From positions 49,443,511-49,507,510 of the forward strand of contig CM035235.1 in the NCBI GenBank assembly GCA_020226215.1: 64,000 nt of DNA, written 5' to 3'. Under the pieces are notes generated by a model. It had not been told where the DNA came from and did not search any database. It saw only the letters and a list, made by a program, of their open reading frames with translations. This DNA comes from Sindora glabra (Eukaryota; Streptophyta; Magnoliopsida; Fabales; Fabaceae). Shown one piece after another: positions 12,696 through 22,249 of this stretch. Position numbers and translations under genes: made by a program. Every line of letters starts with the position of its first letter. Position 1 is the stretch's first letter.

Positions 12696-14070
12696 AGCTT
12701 TTGGACGTCCTCGGACAAATACAAAACAGAAGAAAACTAATACTAATACTAATACTAATCTACCTATGAGATAAAAAGTTAGAAAAATATAAGAAAGATA
12801 ATTAAAGTACAAAGATATCATAGCATTCATGAATCAACAAATCTTGACATATAAAATCAAAAAGGGATTGCAACTTCATTTGAGTAGGATTGAATCAGAT
12901 TGATATAATCACTGGAACTCTTCCTCTCTCAAGTGTTTATAGGCAAGTGTTTCACTCAAATTCATCCTATCAAAGATTGCACTACCATAGGCTTGCATAA
13001 ATTCTCAATCTCCACTACCTGATTTACATGCACACTTCAAATCAAAAAGTCTTATTAAGGGTTGTAATAAGGCCAAGGTAAAGGAAAGATAAAACAGGGA
13101 TATGAAAGGCTGAAGTAAGGAGAGAAATTAATAGAGCAATTAAAACATGGGTAATCTCTAAATAATTTTTATCTCAACATAGCAGCCCACGATTCAAATT
13201 CAAGTACACATCAATTTCTCTCTTCTTCTTTTTCTCTTTTTTTATTATTATTTTATATATATATATATATATTGAATTATTTTTATTTTTTTTTCTTTTT
13301 TTTTCTTTCTTTCTTTTTTTTTTGAAAGAAAACCCTTGCAACTTTGAAGTTAATAATACATATTCCCCCACACTTTGTCAAAAATTCATTGTTCAAAGAT
13401 TCAAATGCTCTACTAATCCCTAGGGTTAAGTAAAGATAATTGATATTTCATTAAATGACATATTAATGGGTTAAAGCAAAGAAATGGTTAATCAGGCTCA
13501 AAGGGGTTTATCAATGGTAAAACTGCAGGGTTGGCTATTTAGTTCTAACTGAGAAAAAAAATGCCTTTATCATATCTGAGTATGCATGTAAATTGTAGTC
13601 TCAACCAGATTTTATGCAAGTTTTAGAGTGACAACTTAACAGGTGAATATCACACACAAGAAATATAATACTGATTCAACAAGTAGGCTCAAAATCTCAC
13701 GGTTAAAGGTTTCCAACTCAATCCAACTCAAAATCCATTACCAAATCCATCAATTCTAAGAAGTAAGAAAGTTATTCAATCTTGCTATGAAATCTTTAAA
13801 AATTATTGAAAAGAATCTAATAAGCAGGAAAATATTTTTATATTTTTATATTTTTTATATTTTTTTTAGGATGCGTATCAAGAACAGAAAATAACTCTTT
13901 ACTCGGCCATCCCTTTTTTTTATAATAAATCTCATGGTTTTACTATAAAAAATCCTAAAAAGTAAATTTTTTTTTTAATAAATTTCCCCCCCACACTTAA
14001 TGTAGACATTGTCCCCAATGTCTTCAGCAGATTAGCAAAAAGGGTTTATTAAAAGAAATGTATAAGTAAC
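12696..14070 (-). other. Long 3' noncoding region with two extra polypurine-like tracts
   Basis: This lies between the LOG-like gene and the polypurine tract. It is AT-rich with a CT-rich stretch and a (TA)n run at 13217-13335. Two further copies of the AAGTGTGGGGG-type tract occur on the minus strand at 13362-13375 and 13983-13998. Beside the second is a phrase of the ACATTGGGGACAATGT type that I associate with Athila-like 3' regions. No ORF is recognisable. Confidence 0.6.
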
Positions 14071-14796
14071 TCACACATAAAAGAAATTTTGGGAGTAAAA
14101 CCATAAGAGTAAAGAAAGATACAACCGGAGAGTAGTATCGGGCTCATGCTTCTGACTGCTGGTTGGAGATTGCCAATCTATCTTTTTCACTGATGGATCT
14201 GGTTTAGGTTTATAGCCTTGTAGTTGGTCAATCAGCTGATCAGCAATTGAGGCAGACATTATGGCACGGCGAGTCGCTTGGGTTATGAATCCCTATTCCA
14301 CAGCTTGATCTAAAAAAGACAACAAACTATCATAAAAATCATTAACATTTAATAAACCTACTGGCTTTTGATAAAAGTTCAAGTTAATCCAATATACAAT
14401 ACTGGAAATTCCATCTAATGCTTCTAAACCACCAGGTAAAGCAATAAAGGCTTCAGCACTGTAAAGCATGTATCCAATTCGTTCAGGCAAGTTTGAAACC
14501 TTTAATATTTTACCGATAGCGTATTTCTTATCATCTAAACCATTCACAAGGATACTCAGTATTTTGCTTCCTCTGATGTAGGCAGAAAATGCTACACTTC
14601 CTTTTAAGCTATGAAGCCCTCCTCCATACACACAGGCAATCTTTCTAGCAGCTAATGCATGACCAAGTTCAGTTGCTGCTGTTACAAATTCTACATTCTT
14701 TCCAGCATAAGATTCACCAAAAATACAGATAGATTTAAATCTACATTTTGATAGTTTCTCAACCTCTTCCTCTTCTTTACTCTCGCCTTCAGACAT
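14071..14796 (-). pseudogene. LOG-like cytokinin phosphoribohydrolase homologue, one in-frame TAG
   Basis: LOG enzymes release active cytokinin bases from nucleoside 5'-monophosphates in the cytosol. The first ATG is at 14794-14796; the frame runs 167 codons to TAG at 14293-14295, then continues without any shift (GFITQATRRAI, then SASIADQLIDQLQGYKP) for 73 more. Downstream residues align with the normal LOG C-terminus, so the TAG sits where a Glu codon would follow AVE. LOG features: SICIFGES near 22, CVYGGG at 55-60, PER at 104-106, FIALPGG at 117-123, KPVGLLNVNDFY at 144-155. The usual PGGxGTxxE signature is PGGLEALDG here: Gly-Thr and the key Glu are gone, and the ERK motif is ERI. Catalysis is therefore doubtful. 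An acidic EEEE tract precedes the domain. It lies 3' of the cysteine-rich ORF, sense to gag. Confidence 0.85.
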
Positions 14797-15134
14797 TTTT
14801 GCAAAGTGTGATTGCTGAAATGCATTCTTATAATACAAAAGCAGAAACAAAGAAATCACGCAAATTAGATAATATCAGAAAAAGATAGAAAAATGCTGTG
14901 CATAACTGACAAGTGTAATAATGGCGTGAACAAAGTAGAATACGGAATGTAAAGAAGTCAAAAAGTTACTGAAAAGGTAAACTTAAAAAGAAGATAAATG
15001 TACGGAAAGTTAAAAAGCAGCTGTAAAGATAAAAAGATAAAGGAAAAGTAAAGAAGATAAACATATTTACAGTAGTTGTGATTGTGGCTCACATCTTCCT
15101 CTGATTTTTCGTTCAGTAACGGCTTAAACGGCTT
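14797..15134 (-). other. Spacer between the two captured genes
   Basis: AT-rich DNA with many AAAGTAAAG/AAGATAAA words and no open frame. It could hold a splice acceptor or promoter for the LOG-like gene, but I see nothing decisive. Confidence 0.4.
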
Positions 15135-15683
15135 CTATGAGTCGAGGATTTGCTTCCCATCCAATTTTCTTATAAACTGGCAAACAGGGTCTTTTACAGT
15201 CAGATCCCCAAGACTGTAACGTTCCTTTTCTGTATTGAATAAGTTCATTAAATCAAGAAGAACAGCATGAACATCTCCGCTAGGATGCATCTCAAGAGTC
15301 TGAATGATATCATCCAATGACTCTTTACTCAGTCCATCCTTTATGAATCGAATTTTGTCCTCTCGATTTACTGAAATCATTCCTTTATTCCTACAGAGCT
15401 TATTACAATTCCACCTTGCACACTTATGACAGACTCTCATTCTTTTAGCTCTTCTTTTTTTAGAGTAAGAACTTCTTCCCATACCTGGCATACGTCTAAC
15501 AAATGATTCATTAAACTCACCTGCTAAACGTACCTTAGCTTCAATAATCCAACGTATGTCCTCGGGAAGACCCAAACGCTTAAATGCCTTCATTCTTTCA
15601 AGTCGATAGTTGTAGATTTTCCTGAGCACATTTTTGGGGAGAGTAGGGAATCTGCTTTTAAGCTTTACAAGGGATTCCTCCAT
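15135..15683 (-). CDS. Virus-like cysteine-rich nucleic-acid-binding protein inside a retrotransposon
   Basis: This is an intact 182-codon ORF with an ATG at 15681-15683. Residues 1-60 are basic and probably helical. Residues 70-83 are an arginine/lysine-rich stretch (RSSYSKKRRAKRMR), followed by a four-cysteine finger with Cys 85, 88, 93 and 97 (C-x2-C-x4-C-x3-C) and, about ten residues later, an IS-N...FI-DG block. This order is that of the small cysteine-rich nucleic-acid-binding proteins of carlaviruses and relatives, which act in RNA binding and silencing suppression. The C-terminal 60 residues are an extension I do not recognise, and the finger spacing is shorter than the viral one as I remember it. 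It is not a normal retrotransposon gene. Origin by capture from a virus is inferred; an unrelated C4 zinc protein is the alternative. Confidence 0.6.
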   Translation of the reverse strand: MEESLVKLKSRFPTLPKNVLRKIYNYRLERMKAFKRLGLPEDIRWIIEAKVRLAGEFNESFVRRMPGMGRSSYSKKRRAKRMRVCHKCARWNCNKLCRNKGMISVNREDKIRFIKDGLSKESLDDIIQTLEMHPSGDVHAVLLDLMNLFNTEKERYSLGDLTVKDPVCQFIRKLDGKQILDS

Positions 15684-15842
15684 GATAAGAGCTGAAATTG
15701 TGAGTGAAAAATGCTGTGCAATATGTGCTTAAATAAGTCAGAAGAAAAGAAATGAGTAGAGAAAGAAGTCTTGGGTTGCTTCCCAAGTAGCTGCCCTTCT
15801 TTAACATATTTAGCTAGACAGAGTCCTCTTTTTTTTTTTTTT

Positions 15843-17009
15843 TTACTTACCAACTGGTTCCTCGAGCATGATGACAGTCTTGATGGTGTTGAATGCACTA
15901 TTATTGTATTCTTTCAATCTTTGCCCGTTCACTTTGAATTTCCTATCACCATCTTGAATCTCTACAGTTCCATACGGCCAAACTTGAACCACAGTAAAAG
16001 GTCCTGACCACCTTGATCTTAATTTTCTTGGAAAGAGTTTTAACCTTGAGTTGTAGAGAAGTGCTTTCTGCCCTGGTGTGAACTCCTTCCTTATAATTCT
16101 CCTATCATGCCATATTTTTGTCTTCTCCTTGTAGAGTTTAGCATTTTCATAAGCCTTTGGTTTCAATTCTGGTGATTTTTCTATTGATGGAACAGGTTTA
16201 CTTGACCTCTCTCCTAAACCTTTGAATGGTTTCTTGTTGAAAACTGGAGAATTTTTCTCAAGGCAATTAATCTGCTTCAGAATTTTAAGATTAGTAGACT
16301 TTGATGCATCAACCATTCCTACCACTAATGGCTCTTCTGTGCAGGTTTTATGCATTACATCTTTCATGCAATTGGTCAATGTGTCTACTATATAACATAT
16401 ATTATCTTCATATGGAAAAGCTTTAAAAATATTGAAAGATACTTGATCATTTTGAACCTGTAAAGTTAGCTTTCCCTTTTGCACATCAATTAGAGCTCGT
16501 CCAGTTGCAAGAAATGGTTTCCCAAGAATAATAGGAATTTCTTGGTCTTCTTCCATGTCAAGCACTATGAAATCCGTTAGGAAGATGAATTTATCAACTT
16601 TTACTAGCACATTTTCAAGGATTCCACGTGGATGCTTTATTGAACGATCTGCTAGCTGCAGTGACACGGTATTTAGTTTCACTTCTCCCAATCCCAGCTT
16701 CTTGTAGACGGATAATGGCATCAAATTCACACTTGCACCGAGGTCACATAAGGCTTTTTCGAATTCACACTCTCCAATGGTACAGGGTATGCAGAAACTC
16801 CCAGGATCTTTAAGCTTTGGCGGTAGTTTCTTTTGGAGAATCGCACTGCACTCTTCGGTTAAGGCTACTGTTTCGAAATCCTCCAGTTTGCGTTTCTTTG
16901 ATAAAATCTCCTTCATAAATTTTGCATAACTGGGCATTTGGCCTAAAGCTTCAGCAAATGGGATGTTAATATGCAACTTCTTAAGCACCTCCAGAAACTT
17001 GCTAAACTG
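15843..17009 (-). pseudogene. Protease fused in frame to integrase C-terminal domain
   Basis: This part of the long gag-pro frame begins after the TAG at 17010-17012 (QFSKFLEVLKKLHINIPFAEA) and runs to the stop at 15843. Counting from the GTG at 16986-16988, the Athila-type protease core ALCDLGASVNLMPLSV is at residues 79-94 (catalytic Asp at 82) and PIILGKPFLATGRALIDVQ at 152-170. Near residue 277 (about nt 16155) the sequence changes from PSIEKSPELKP, normally just before RT, to AYENAKLYKEKTKIWHD, which belongs to the integrase tail. The GPF-type C-terminal domain follows (WSGPFTVVQVWPYGTVEI, then FKVNGQRLKEY). RT, RNase H and the integrase catalytic core are missing without loss of frame. 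The element cannot reverse-transcribe or integrate by itself. Confidence 0.92.
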
Positions 17010-18518
17010 CTAGTCTAGCTTAGCTTTCACCAATCTTTGAGGAAATGGAACTGGTGGAACACATGGTGGAGGATTATCTGGAAAAGTCATTCTTCCTGGA
17101 ATCACCTCATCTTTTTTTTGAGCTTCTTCATTTTTCTTCCTTGATTCTGGCTCATTTAACTGCTTCCCACTCCTTAATGAAATAGCCATTACGTGCTCTC
17201 TAGGATTTCTTTCGGTGTCACTGGGTAAAGTACCTGGTTGTTTGGAATTCAGCATACTTACAATTTGGCCCATTTGCACCTCTAGATTTTTGATTGAGGT
17301 TGCTTGAGTTTGCATGATTGCTTCATGATTCTTGAGTGTAGCTTCTGTTCTGGCCATGAATTGGGAAGTATTCATGGTTAATTGAGCCAATGCTTCTTCT
17401 AAATTCGCCTTTGGTTGTGGTGGTGATTGCTGAATTTGCTGTTGATAATTCCCTTGAGGTTTGAACACATTCTGATTATTCCTCCACCCTAAATTAGGGT
17501 GGTTTCTCCATCCTGGATTGTATGTGTTTGAGAAAGGATCATTTTGACAATTTTGATTCCCCACATAGTTGGCTTATTCAGGTTGAGAAGGAATGAGTGG
17601 ATTGTCTTCTTGACATTGTATGCTCATGCGAGGGCCTCCATATAAATCACAAGCATCTGTAGGAGTTCTGATTGCATTTGCTTGAGCTGTTAATGAACTC
17701 ACTTGCTTGGATAAAGAGGTAACTTAAGAAGACAAAGTGGTTAGAATGTCTAGCTCATGGACTCCAAGTGCTTTCTTTGAAGTGTTGCGTTCAGAAGGCC
17801 ATTGTTAAGCATTTGCTGCCATCTCTTCCAACAGCTCCATAGCAGCTTCTATGCTTTTTCCCATTAATGATCCACCAGCTACAGCATCTACAAGTGTTCT
17901 GGTAGCATTAGATAATCCATTGTAGAAAGTTTGTAGTTGCAGCCAATCTGGTAGCCCATGATGAGGACATCTTCTTAGCAGCTCCTTGTATCTTTCCCAT
18001 GCTTCATAAAGGCTTTCCATGTCATGCTGGGTGAATGAAGCAATCTCATTTCTCATCTTTGCAGTTTTAGCTAGAGGAAAGAATTTTGCTAGGAATTTTT
18101 GTGCCAATATGTTCTATGTAGTGATGCTCCCCACTGGTAAAGAGTGTAACCAGCTTTTAGCCTTATCCCTGAGTGAGAAAAGGAAAAGTTGCAACCTTAT
18201 GGCATCATCAGAAACGCCATTGTGCTTGAATATATCACAAATTTCTAGAAAGCTAGCTATATGTGCATTCGGATCTTCTACTGGAGAACCTCCAAACTGA
18301 TTTGCTTGCATCATTTGAATTATGGCTGGCTTGATCTCAAAGTTGTTAGCTGGTATAGGCGGTCTCCTGATCCCAGAAATAGTATCTATGACTGTTGGTG
18401 TGGCATAATTACAGAGTGCTTTAGTGTCTGGTTCTTCTCTCAAATCTCCCACTGCTTCACCTTGATCTACAGTTGACTGCTTCTGTATCTTTCGATTCCT
18501 TCGACAAGTTTTCTCGAT
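17010..18518 (-). pseudogene. Athila-type gag with in-frame nonsense codons
   Basis: Gag forms the retrotransposon particle. The frame opens after TAG at 18519-18521 (IEKTCRRNRKIQ), with no ATG visible near the start. Conserved blocks are NFEIKPAIIQMMQANQFGGS, EDPNAHIASFLEICDIFK, FSLRDKAKSWLHSLPVGSIT, FLAKFFPLAKTAKMRNEI and later NDPFSNTYNPGWRNHPNLGW, all typical of Athila gag. Stops at 18114 (TAG, where Trp is expected), 17805 (TAA), 17724 (TAA), 17574 (TAA) and 17010 (TAG) all lie in the same frame, and there is no frameshift over about 2.6 kb into the protease. It is therefore inactive, but only by point mutation. A short frame at 18105-18107 starts with TTG and is a continuation, not a separate gene. 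Confidence 0.92.
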
Positions 18519-18669
18519 CTAAAAATCAAATAGCAGTGGTTCAACAACTCTTGATCTGGTCATACAATAGGACAAACCTGAAAAAAGAAAAGAAACACCA
18601 AAGAAAAAAATGTAAAATAAAAACCAAATTAGGATTAAGATTACTTGGTATTGATATTAATGATAACAA

Positions 18670-18687
18670 TCCCCGGCAACGGTGCCA
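18670..18687 (-). other. Primer binding site, tRNA-Asp type
   Basis: On the minus strand this reads TGGCACCGTTGCCGGGGA, six bases inside the 5' LTR. It differs at one base from the complement of the plant tRNA-Asp 3' end used by Athila elements, and it fixes the direction of the element. Confidence 0.88.
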
Positions 18688-18693
18688 AAAACT

Positions 18694-20249
18694 TGTTACG
18701 TGTAAAAATGGTTTATTAATTAGCGCAAGTGTACACTATCGTAAACAAGTAATAAAGTGATAAGAAAGTATCGTTCCCATAAGGATTGTTTCACTAAGTA
18801 CCAAAATTCATAATCCTAACACTATTTGGCAAATCGATAAGTTGGAATTGAAGTGAGTAAATAAAGATTAATGCAAAAATATTTAAAATAAAGATGAATG
18901 CAATTAGACTAAAGATAAAGATGAATAAAAGACCTAGGGATCAGACTTCACTTAATAATTTCGGATTGAATCATCTATCTATACTAATCCAATTTTAACT
19001 TCCTTAATTGATAGTCGAGTTTCCCTAAATTAATCACTAGCCTCTTCCAAGGTCAAGTAATTCTATAACTAATTGCTAATTCACTATATTCCTATGTGAA
19101 TTACAACAATTAATCATGCATTAGGATTTATGGAACTCATTAAGACTACATAAACCATATGAATATATTCCTATTTCATATGCAATTTACGGTTTTAATT
19201 ATAGGTTCCATACACATATATCTCCTTCTGGTCTCAACATGCATATTGAGTTCATTCAAAAGGTGGCCAATCAATTGAAAGCATTAAGAGCAATAATTAA
19301 AACTCAGTCTAGGAAATAAAATTAAAATTAGTTTCAATAGATTAGAATTAAATCCGTTATTATCAAGTTACGTCATCACCCTAGGAAGATAAAAATTAGA
19401 ACATAATGAAATTAAAAACAAACTCAAAATAAAATAGAAACATAATCACATTCATGATACAAATATTATAATTACAAATGCATGAAAATATAAATACTAT
19501 CCATCCATGTAGGAGGTAAAACCTTCCATGTAGGAGGAGAACCTAGCCTTCCATGTAAGAGGCATACAAGAACTAAAAATGCATGAACTACTATCTAAGA
19601 TGCATGAATCAATGAATGCTGCAAATGCTCTCCACTTCTACCTATTTATAGGTGAATGAATCAGCTGCAAGTCATAAATCTTGACCATTAGCTATCAATC
19701 ACATTCTTTAGCTACCACCCATGGTCTCTAACTACCCTTTTTGATTTTCGCAGCAACAATTCTTCTGACTTGTTGGTAGTTTTTCACCATGAGAATGGTA
19801 TATTTACATCTTCCTGTCAACATAGGAGTTGTAGAGCCGGATCTTAACTTTTAAATGCCGCAAAGAACTCCTAATTTTGACATTTCTATCCCAAGTTATG
19901 ATCAGATTAGTAACCAAAGGTCAGATTCCGTCAGAACCACTGTTTCATCTTCCAAGCAGAATTTGAGATCCTTAGATTCCAAACTGAGATTTTCTTTAAA
20001 CATGAAAGTTGTAGGGATTTTTCTTAGCTTTGTAACCATATAAAGAACAACCCAATCCAACATCTAGAACTCCATATATAGTCTAAAACCTGAAACAGGG
20101 TCAAAATACAGCATTATCTAAAAGATTTAATTTCATTTCAAATTCAAGACCCATTCACAAAATGCAACTAAATTTATTAAATTAAACAAGATAACATCAA
20201 AAAATGCATCATACAAGAGAAAATAAATATGTAAATATTTTACATATCA
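18694..20249 (-). repeat. 5' LTR of the Athila-type element
   Basis: It is 1556 bp, TG...CA, collinear with the copy at 11125-12680 without gaps. It ends at 20249 and is followed by the target duplication GGTAG at 20250-20254. It should drive transcription leftwards. Three near-copies of CCATGTAGGAGG lie at 19505, 19526 and 19551. Confidence 0.93.
19642..19650 (-). promoter_or_regulatory. Predicted TATA box of the 5' LTR
   Basis: The minus strand reads TATAAATAG within CCTATAAATAGG. The same site is kept in the other LTR at 12073-12081. The RNA start would lie some 30 bp lower in coordinate, just before the CCATGTAGGAGG triplet repeat. Confidence 0.6.
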
Positions 20250-20254
20250 GGTAG

Positions 20255-22012
20255 CTATAGGAGAAACAATGTTGATGATTCTCAAACTGATATAACTTGC
20301 AGTAACTCGTATCAACTCGAAAACTTCAGTTACAAAATGGCAAGAGGGATTGAAGTGGGTGAGCAAAATAACAAATTGAGAATGTCAGTTCAGTTAGAAA
20401 AATCACTTTAAATTGCTATTATCCGACCCAGATTCATCCCTAGCCTTGTTGAAGTGAGATACGAGTGCAACCATCTTTTTGAGAAAATGGATAATGATAA
20501 GGCGGATTCCACCCGAAACAAGGGAGAGACAATATTTAAAACTTCGCCAGTTTGTTTTTTTTGAATGTACGATAAAAAGAAAAAATTGTTAAAAAATAAT
20601 AATAAAATAATTCCCGCAATAATAACTGAAGACTATCTCATTATAACTTCCTGTTGATATATTGTTTGATCAGATGGATAAAAAAGGAAAAATTCATATT
20701 TCCTTTCATTCAGTTAAAAAAATGAAATAAAGTACGCAAAATACGAGGATACATTTTACATAAATGAATTTCAATCTTAACTCTCTTTTTAGTAATTAGT
20801 AGTTAGATTTATATAAAATTACACGCACACGCAAACGCACACAAGACTTGAGCTGACAGATAGTTACATACACATACACACACAAAAGACTTAAGAGCTG
20901 ACAGATAGTTATACTTAGATATTGTCGTCTTGTTATTTTGGCAACTACACGTGTGTTTTTCCTTTGTGATCTCAACTCTTTTGATAAAAAAAATAATTTT
21001 ATTATTACCGTACCTTATTTTTAATTATATATATATTTTTTAAAAATTAATCCCTTCATGAATTTCACATATCTTAATAAAAGTGTGATATATATCTTTA
21101 AATTTTAAATTAAGACTAATTAAAATTGATATGATATAAATATGGGTAATAAAAAGGTGGTTATATCTTGTTTAGATCTTACACATCATATAGTATATAA
21201 TATTGTATATAGTTCACTAAATAATATAATATAATATACACGTATATAGCATAAACTAGGATTATTATATTATATTTGTTTTATTATTGTCAAACAAGAA
21301 TATTTGTATAAAATTATTTTTTATTTTTTTGATAATAATAAAAGTAATTAAACTATTAAATGTATACACGCAAGGATTAAGGATTGAAAGTTGGATGTAG
21401 TTGAAGGTACAAAGTCTTCAAGAAATATCGGGTGTTACTTGAATCAAAAACTTTTGTCAAACTATTTTGTTATTTGTTTATTGTCATGTTGTATTGGATT
21501 TAAGAAATAATTAATTTCACTTAAATATCCTTACATATTAAAAGTCAATAAAACTATATTTTAATGAATTTAAAGTATATAATTAAATCAACATACCCTC
21601 CAACAATTAATATCCTTTAAAAAATATGATAATATAAATTTAAGATTTACACCATAATAATAAAATAACATAATATAATTTACATATACACATATATGTA
21701 TCACAAACTAAAAAAAATTAAAGTAAATCAATTTAAACATATAAAATTCAACAAAGTATCATACACAAAATCCTAAAACATATTATAAAATAGTATATTA
21801 TATATAAAATATCATAAACATAATCTAATATTATTAAATAAAATAAAATAAAAATATTAAATGATTGTTTTAATTTTTAATTTTATAAGAGAGGTATAAG
21901 AGAGAAGATATTAAAGAATTTTTTTAATTTTAACAATTTAGAATTTATGTTAACATAATTTTCTCAGCTCTTATCTTCCTCCATGAAATGAATAATTTTA
22001 TACAGAATGAAA
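20255..22012. other. AT-rich intergenic DNA with short repeats
   Basis: No gene is recognised. At 20817-20885 there is an imperfect (CA)n-type stretch, with ACAGATAGTTA repeated twice. A segment at 21331-21450 (TACAAAGTCTTCAAGAAATA and neighbours) is a diverged copy of 44921-45036. The rest is AT-rich low-complexity DNA. Confidence 0.5.
21331..21450. repeat. Dispersed repeat shared with 44921-45036
   Basis: Both copies run from a poly-T/AATAATAAAAGTA start through AAACTATTA, then variants of TACAAAG-CTC-AAGA, and finish near GTGTTACTTGA or ATTACTTGAG. They are in the same orientation, about 70-75% alike by eye. It is probably an old transposon end; the family is unknown. Confidence 0.5.
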
Positions 22013-22046
22013 CTAGATTGTAGCATGTGCATTGCACAAGTTGCTA
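22013..22046 (-). repeat. Helitron 3' terminal hairpin and CTAG end
   Basis: The palindrome TGTGC-AAT-GCACA with flanking partial pairing lies about 10 bp from the CTAG at 22013-22016; the adjoining base at 22012 supplies the host T on the minus strand. It resembles the 3' signals of plant Helitrons, whose hairpin often reads GTGCAxxGCAC. Confidence 0.75.
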
Positions 22047-22249
22047 ACATATTTTCTAAATGATAGAAATATAGTAGAATAAAACAACAAATAAATATAA
22101 CATATCTAAGTATAAATATATTGTTTAAAACAAAATGATTCTCAAATGTAACTTAGGAAAATGACAAAAATATAAGATTAATACACTCATAAATTCTTAG
22201 AGATTTTGAAAAACTTCTTTAAATACAATATTAGTTTTGACAGCTGAAT

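Larger units (their letters stand above)
11125..20249 (-). mobile_element. Non-autonomous Athila-lineage LTR retrotransposon with two captured genes
   Basis: This 9125-bp element is complete at both ends. Its LTRs are both exactly 1556 bp, start TGTTACGTGTAAAAATGG and end with TATCA. The direct repeat GGTAG flanks it at 11120-11124 and 20250-20254. It reads on the minus strand: 5' LTR (18694-20249), tRNA-Asp-type primer site, gag and protease in one frame, an in-frame fusion to the integrase C-terminus, a virus-like cysteine-rich ORF, a LOG-like ORF, noncoding DNA, polypurine tract, 3' LTR. RT, RNase H and the integrase core are absent, so movement would need enzymes supplied in trans. By hand I count about 40 substitutions and no indels between the LTRs (about 2.6%), mostly transitions, so the insertion is fairly young. 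Confidence 0.93.

Noticed and set aside
15665..16007. Open frames 15665-15898 (minus) and 15771-16007 (plus)
   Set aside because: They overlap the protease/integrase frame or its 3' flank in other phases and show no motif; they are shadows.
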